From: Azomonas agilis
GTDB lineage: Bacteria > Pseudomonadota > Gammaproteobacteria > Pseudomonadales > Pseudomonadaceae
Direction: 5' to 3'
DNA length: 64,000 bases
NCBI RefSeq assembly: GCF_007830255.1
Contig: NZ_VLKG01000001.1
Span: 124,001 to 188,000, forward strand
A program made the position numbers and the translations under genes. A model generated the notes under the pieces. That model searched no databases. It had not been told where the DNA came from and worked only from the letters and a program-made list of their open reading frames with translations. Each line of letters starts with the position of its first letter. Positions within the stretch are counted from its first letter, which is position 1. This document shows positions 62,526-64,000 of the stretch, piece after piece.

Positions 62526-64000
62526 TTAAAATTGTGTCGAGAACTTAATACGCATAAAATCTCGATCCTTCAGCGAGTTATACTGCCCACCATAAAAATG
62601 ACTATAACTGACTTCCACAGCATAGGTATCCATATAGGAAAACCCCAGTTTAGCGGCAATGGAACAGGCTCCCTGGCTGAATTGCTCATTAGGTGCATAA
62701 CCTTGCACATCTTGGGTAAAGGTTATTTGAGGTTGCGCATATAAACGGGCTATGGGCGTTGCATAGTCTGCAGATAGACGTAGTCGATAGCCCCAAGCCT
62801 CCGACGTAATAAAGCCCTCTCGCCCCGCCGAGCCAAAAACAGGATCACGACCATAGCGCTCGCTGCCTAAGCCCATCACACGCACATACCCCAACTCAGC
62901 CTCGACACTGAGTTGCTGCGCGCCTGCAATCTCGGCATTTAGCGGTTGATGAATCCCCAGTTGCCCCTGAGCCACTCGTTTACGCTGGTATCCCTCTTGC
63001 TCAGCCACTTCTGAGGTTTGTCCCAACCAGTCAATCAGCTGGGCTTGATTACGCTGTAAGGGCGTATTGGGCTGATAGGTTAATACGCCCCAAAGGGTGC
63101 CACCGGAAGCTAAAGTCCCCGTTGCACTCAGCCCGTACAGACGAATAGCCTCTGGATAGCTGAAAAAATAACGCCCATGACCTAAACGCACCGCTTCATT
63201 CACAGCGCTGGTTTCAGTGTTTTGAGCTAGGTAGGCCAATACTTCAGCATTAGCGGTGCGCACACCCAGCATTCCCTGACGGCTGTGGTAACGCAACCAA
63301 TGAAACCCCAGACGCACATGGTCTCCTTGCCAAAACAACGCCAATCCAAACTGGCCGCTGTGCTGGGCTTTTTGATCACCGGCTCTAGGGATTAATACTC
63401 CTTCGGAACTCCACGCATAACCCAAACCTAAAGCCTCAGCTTGAGCCCAAGGATTTACGTCCCTATCTACCGCATAGTACGAGCAACCTCGCGTCGATAC
63501 ATCCCGCTGGGCAAAAAAGCCGCCACAGTTGGCAGGCACCTCCATCGCGTCACCCCATTGATAAAAAGCATCCAAAGTCCAACGCTGAGGCAAACTCTGA
63601 GACAGGTACAGCAGATTCACCGGAACCCTATCCTCAGTATCAGGACGCTCTAACCCAGAAAATCTATTGAAATCAACGGGATTAATAACATCCAAGGCGG
63701 AAGGTAAGAGCTGGCCTTCACCCCAATCCACCACCTGTCGTCCCCAACGTAAGGTTCCGGGTTGCCCGGCTAACTGGTAATGGTGGAACACAAAGGCCTG
63801 TAACCACTGACTTCCCGCCGATTGAGCAGCCCGAGGACGGTGGCCATTATCGAGCTCTCGAAAAGACTGGGAGTGATTTTGCAAGGCAAAGTCATACCAA
63901 TAGCGCCCCTGCACAAAGACCCCAGAATCCCCAAGGCGCAGCTCCAAATCATGCTGGCCTTCAGCGCGCCGCGAAAAACTATCACCGCGGCGGAAATTGA
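62526..64000 (-). CDS. DUF1302-family outer-membrane protein, 5' end cut by window
   Basis: The frame is open to the right edge, so the start lies outside; 490 or so residues are visible. Near the edge it reads NFRRGDSFSRRAEGQHDLEL and then DSGVFVQGRYWYDFAL, typical of this group, and it ends with an outer-membrane Phe (RIKFSTQF) after many amphipathic strands (LRWGRQVVDWGEGQLL, DVINPVDFNRFSG). DUF1302 proteins are large barrels, often next to DUF1329 genes and lipid-export RND proteins. The actual cargo is unknown. Confidence 0.85.
   Translation of the reverse strand, partial: NFRRGDSFSRRAEGQHDLELRLGDSGVFVQGRYWYDFALQNHSQSFRELDNGHRPRAAQSAGSQWLQAFVFHHYQLAGQPGTLRWGRQVVDWGEGQLLPSALDVINPVDFNRFSGLERPDTEDRVPVNLLYLSQSLPQRWTLDAFYQWGDAMEVPANCGGFFAQRDVSTRGCSYYAVDRDVNPWAQAEALGLGYAWSSEGVLIPRAGDQKAQHSGQFGLALFWQGDHVRLGFHWLRYHSRQGMLGVRTANAEVLAYLAQNTETSAVNEAVRLGHGRYFFSYPEAIRLYGLSATGTLASGGTLWGVLTYQPNTPLQRNQAQLIDWLGQTSEVAEQEGYQRKRVAQGQLGIHQPLNAEIAGAQQLSVEAELGYVRVMGLGSERYGRDPVFGSAGREGFITSEAWGYRLRLSADYATPIARLYAQPQITFTQDVQGYAPNEQFSQGACSIAAKLGFSYMDTYAVEVSYSHFYGGQYNSLKDRDFMRIKFSTQF

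Overview
The window looks like chromosomal DNA of a gammaproteobacterium from the Pseudomonadales/Oceanospirillales neighbourhood. The block alr-dnaB-rplI-(DUF2232)-rpsR-rpsF-rlmB-rnr-tRNA-Leu-purA-hisZ-hflC-hflK-hflX-hfq-miaA-mutL-amidase-tsaE-nnr-queG follows, as far as I remember it, the gene order of Pseudomonas. HisZ, a ColR/ColS-InaA cluster, secA next to a dciA-type gene and argJ followed by a Nudix/ThiE fusion point the same way. No genus can be named from sequence alone.

Layout. 1-4948: sucrose utilisation module (LacI-type regulator cut by the window edge, GH32 sucrose hydrolase, LacY/CscB-type permease, and a divergent ScrY-like porin) with two operator-like palindromes in the divergent promoter region. 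5023-13596: alanine racemase, replicative helicase, the S6-S18-DUF2232-L9 ribosomal operon with a good promoter and a leader hairpin, rlmB and rnr. 13700-14068: two identical tRNA-Leu(CAG) genes in tandem, with a stable-RNA type promoter and a terminator. 14118-17378: two tandem GGDEF paralogues, one with a canonical GGEEF motif and one with a destroyed active site. 17543-30568: purA and hisZ, then the long nnr-tsaE-amidase-mutL-miaA-hfq-hflX-hflK-hflC operon, tightly packed with ATGA/TAATG overlaps. 30641-32778: queG and two [2Fe-2S] ferredoxins, the second resembling the Shethna protein II of Azotobacter. 32859-39877: a chemoreceptor, a spacer with mobile-element scars, a coiled-coil membrane protein, Fe-superoxide dismutase, a pair of imelysin-family lipoproteins and an InaA-type kinase. 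40112-44222: ColS/ColR two-component system and groEL/groES under a recognisable sigma-32 promoter. 44478-52453: fxsA, an IsdG-like monooxygenase, ampG, yajQ, a ketopantoate reductase, an orphan sensor kinase, ahpC and a YbjQ-family protein. 52567-59795: VF530-type small protein, an AT-rich DUF262/AlbA_2 fusion, the Nudix/ThiE fusion, argJ and secA. 59991-64000: dciA, a Cache chemoreceptor and a DUF1302 outer-membrane protein cut by the right edge.

Most of the window is conserved core genome. Accessory or unusual material is concentrated in the csc module, the GGDEF pair, the ferredoxin pair, the sodB/imelysin area and, above all, the DUF262-AlbA_2 gene at 52815-54581. That gene is compositionally foreign, has the architecture of a nucleic-acid-acting (possibly defence) protein, and is stitched into a housekeeping operon by 4-base stop/start overlaps.
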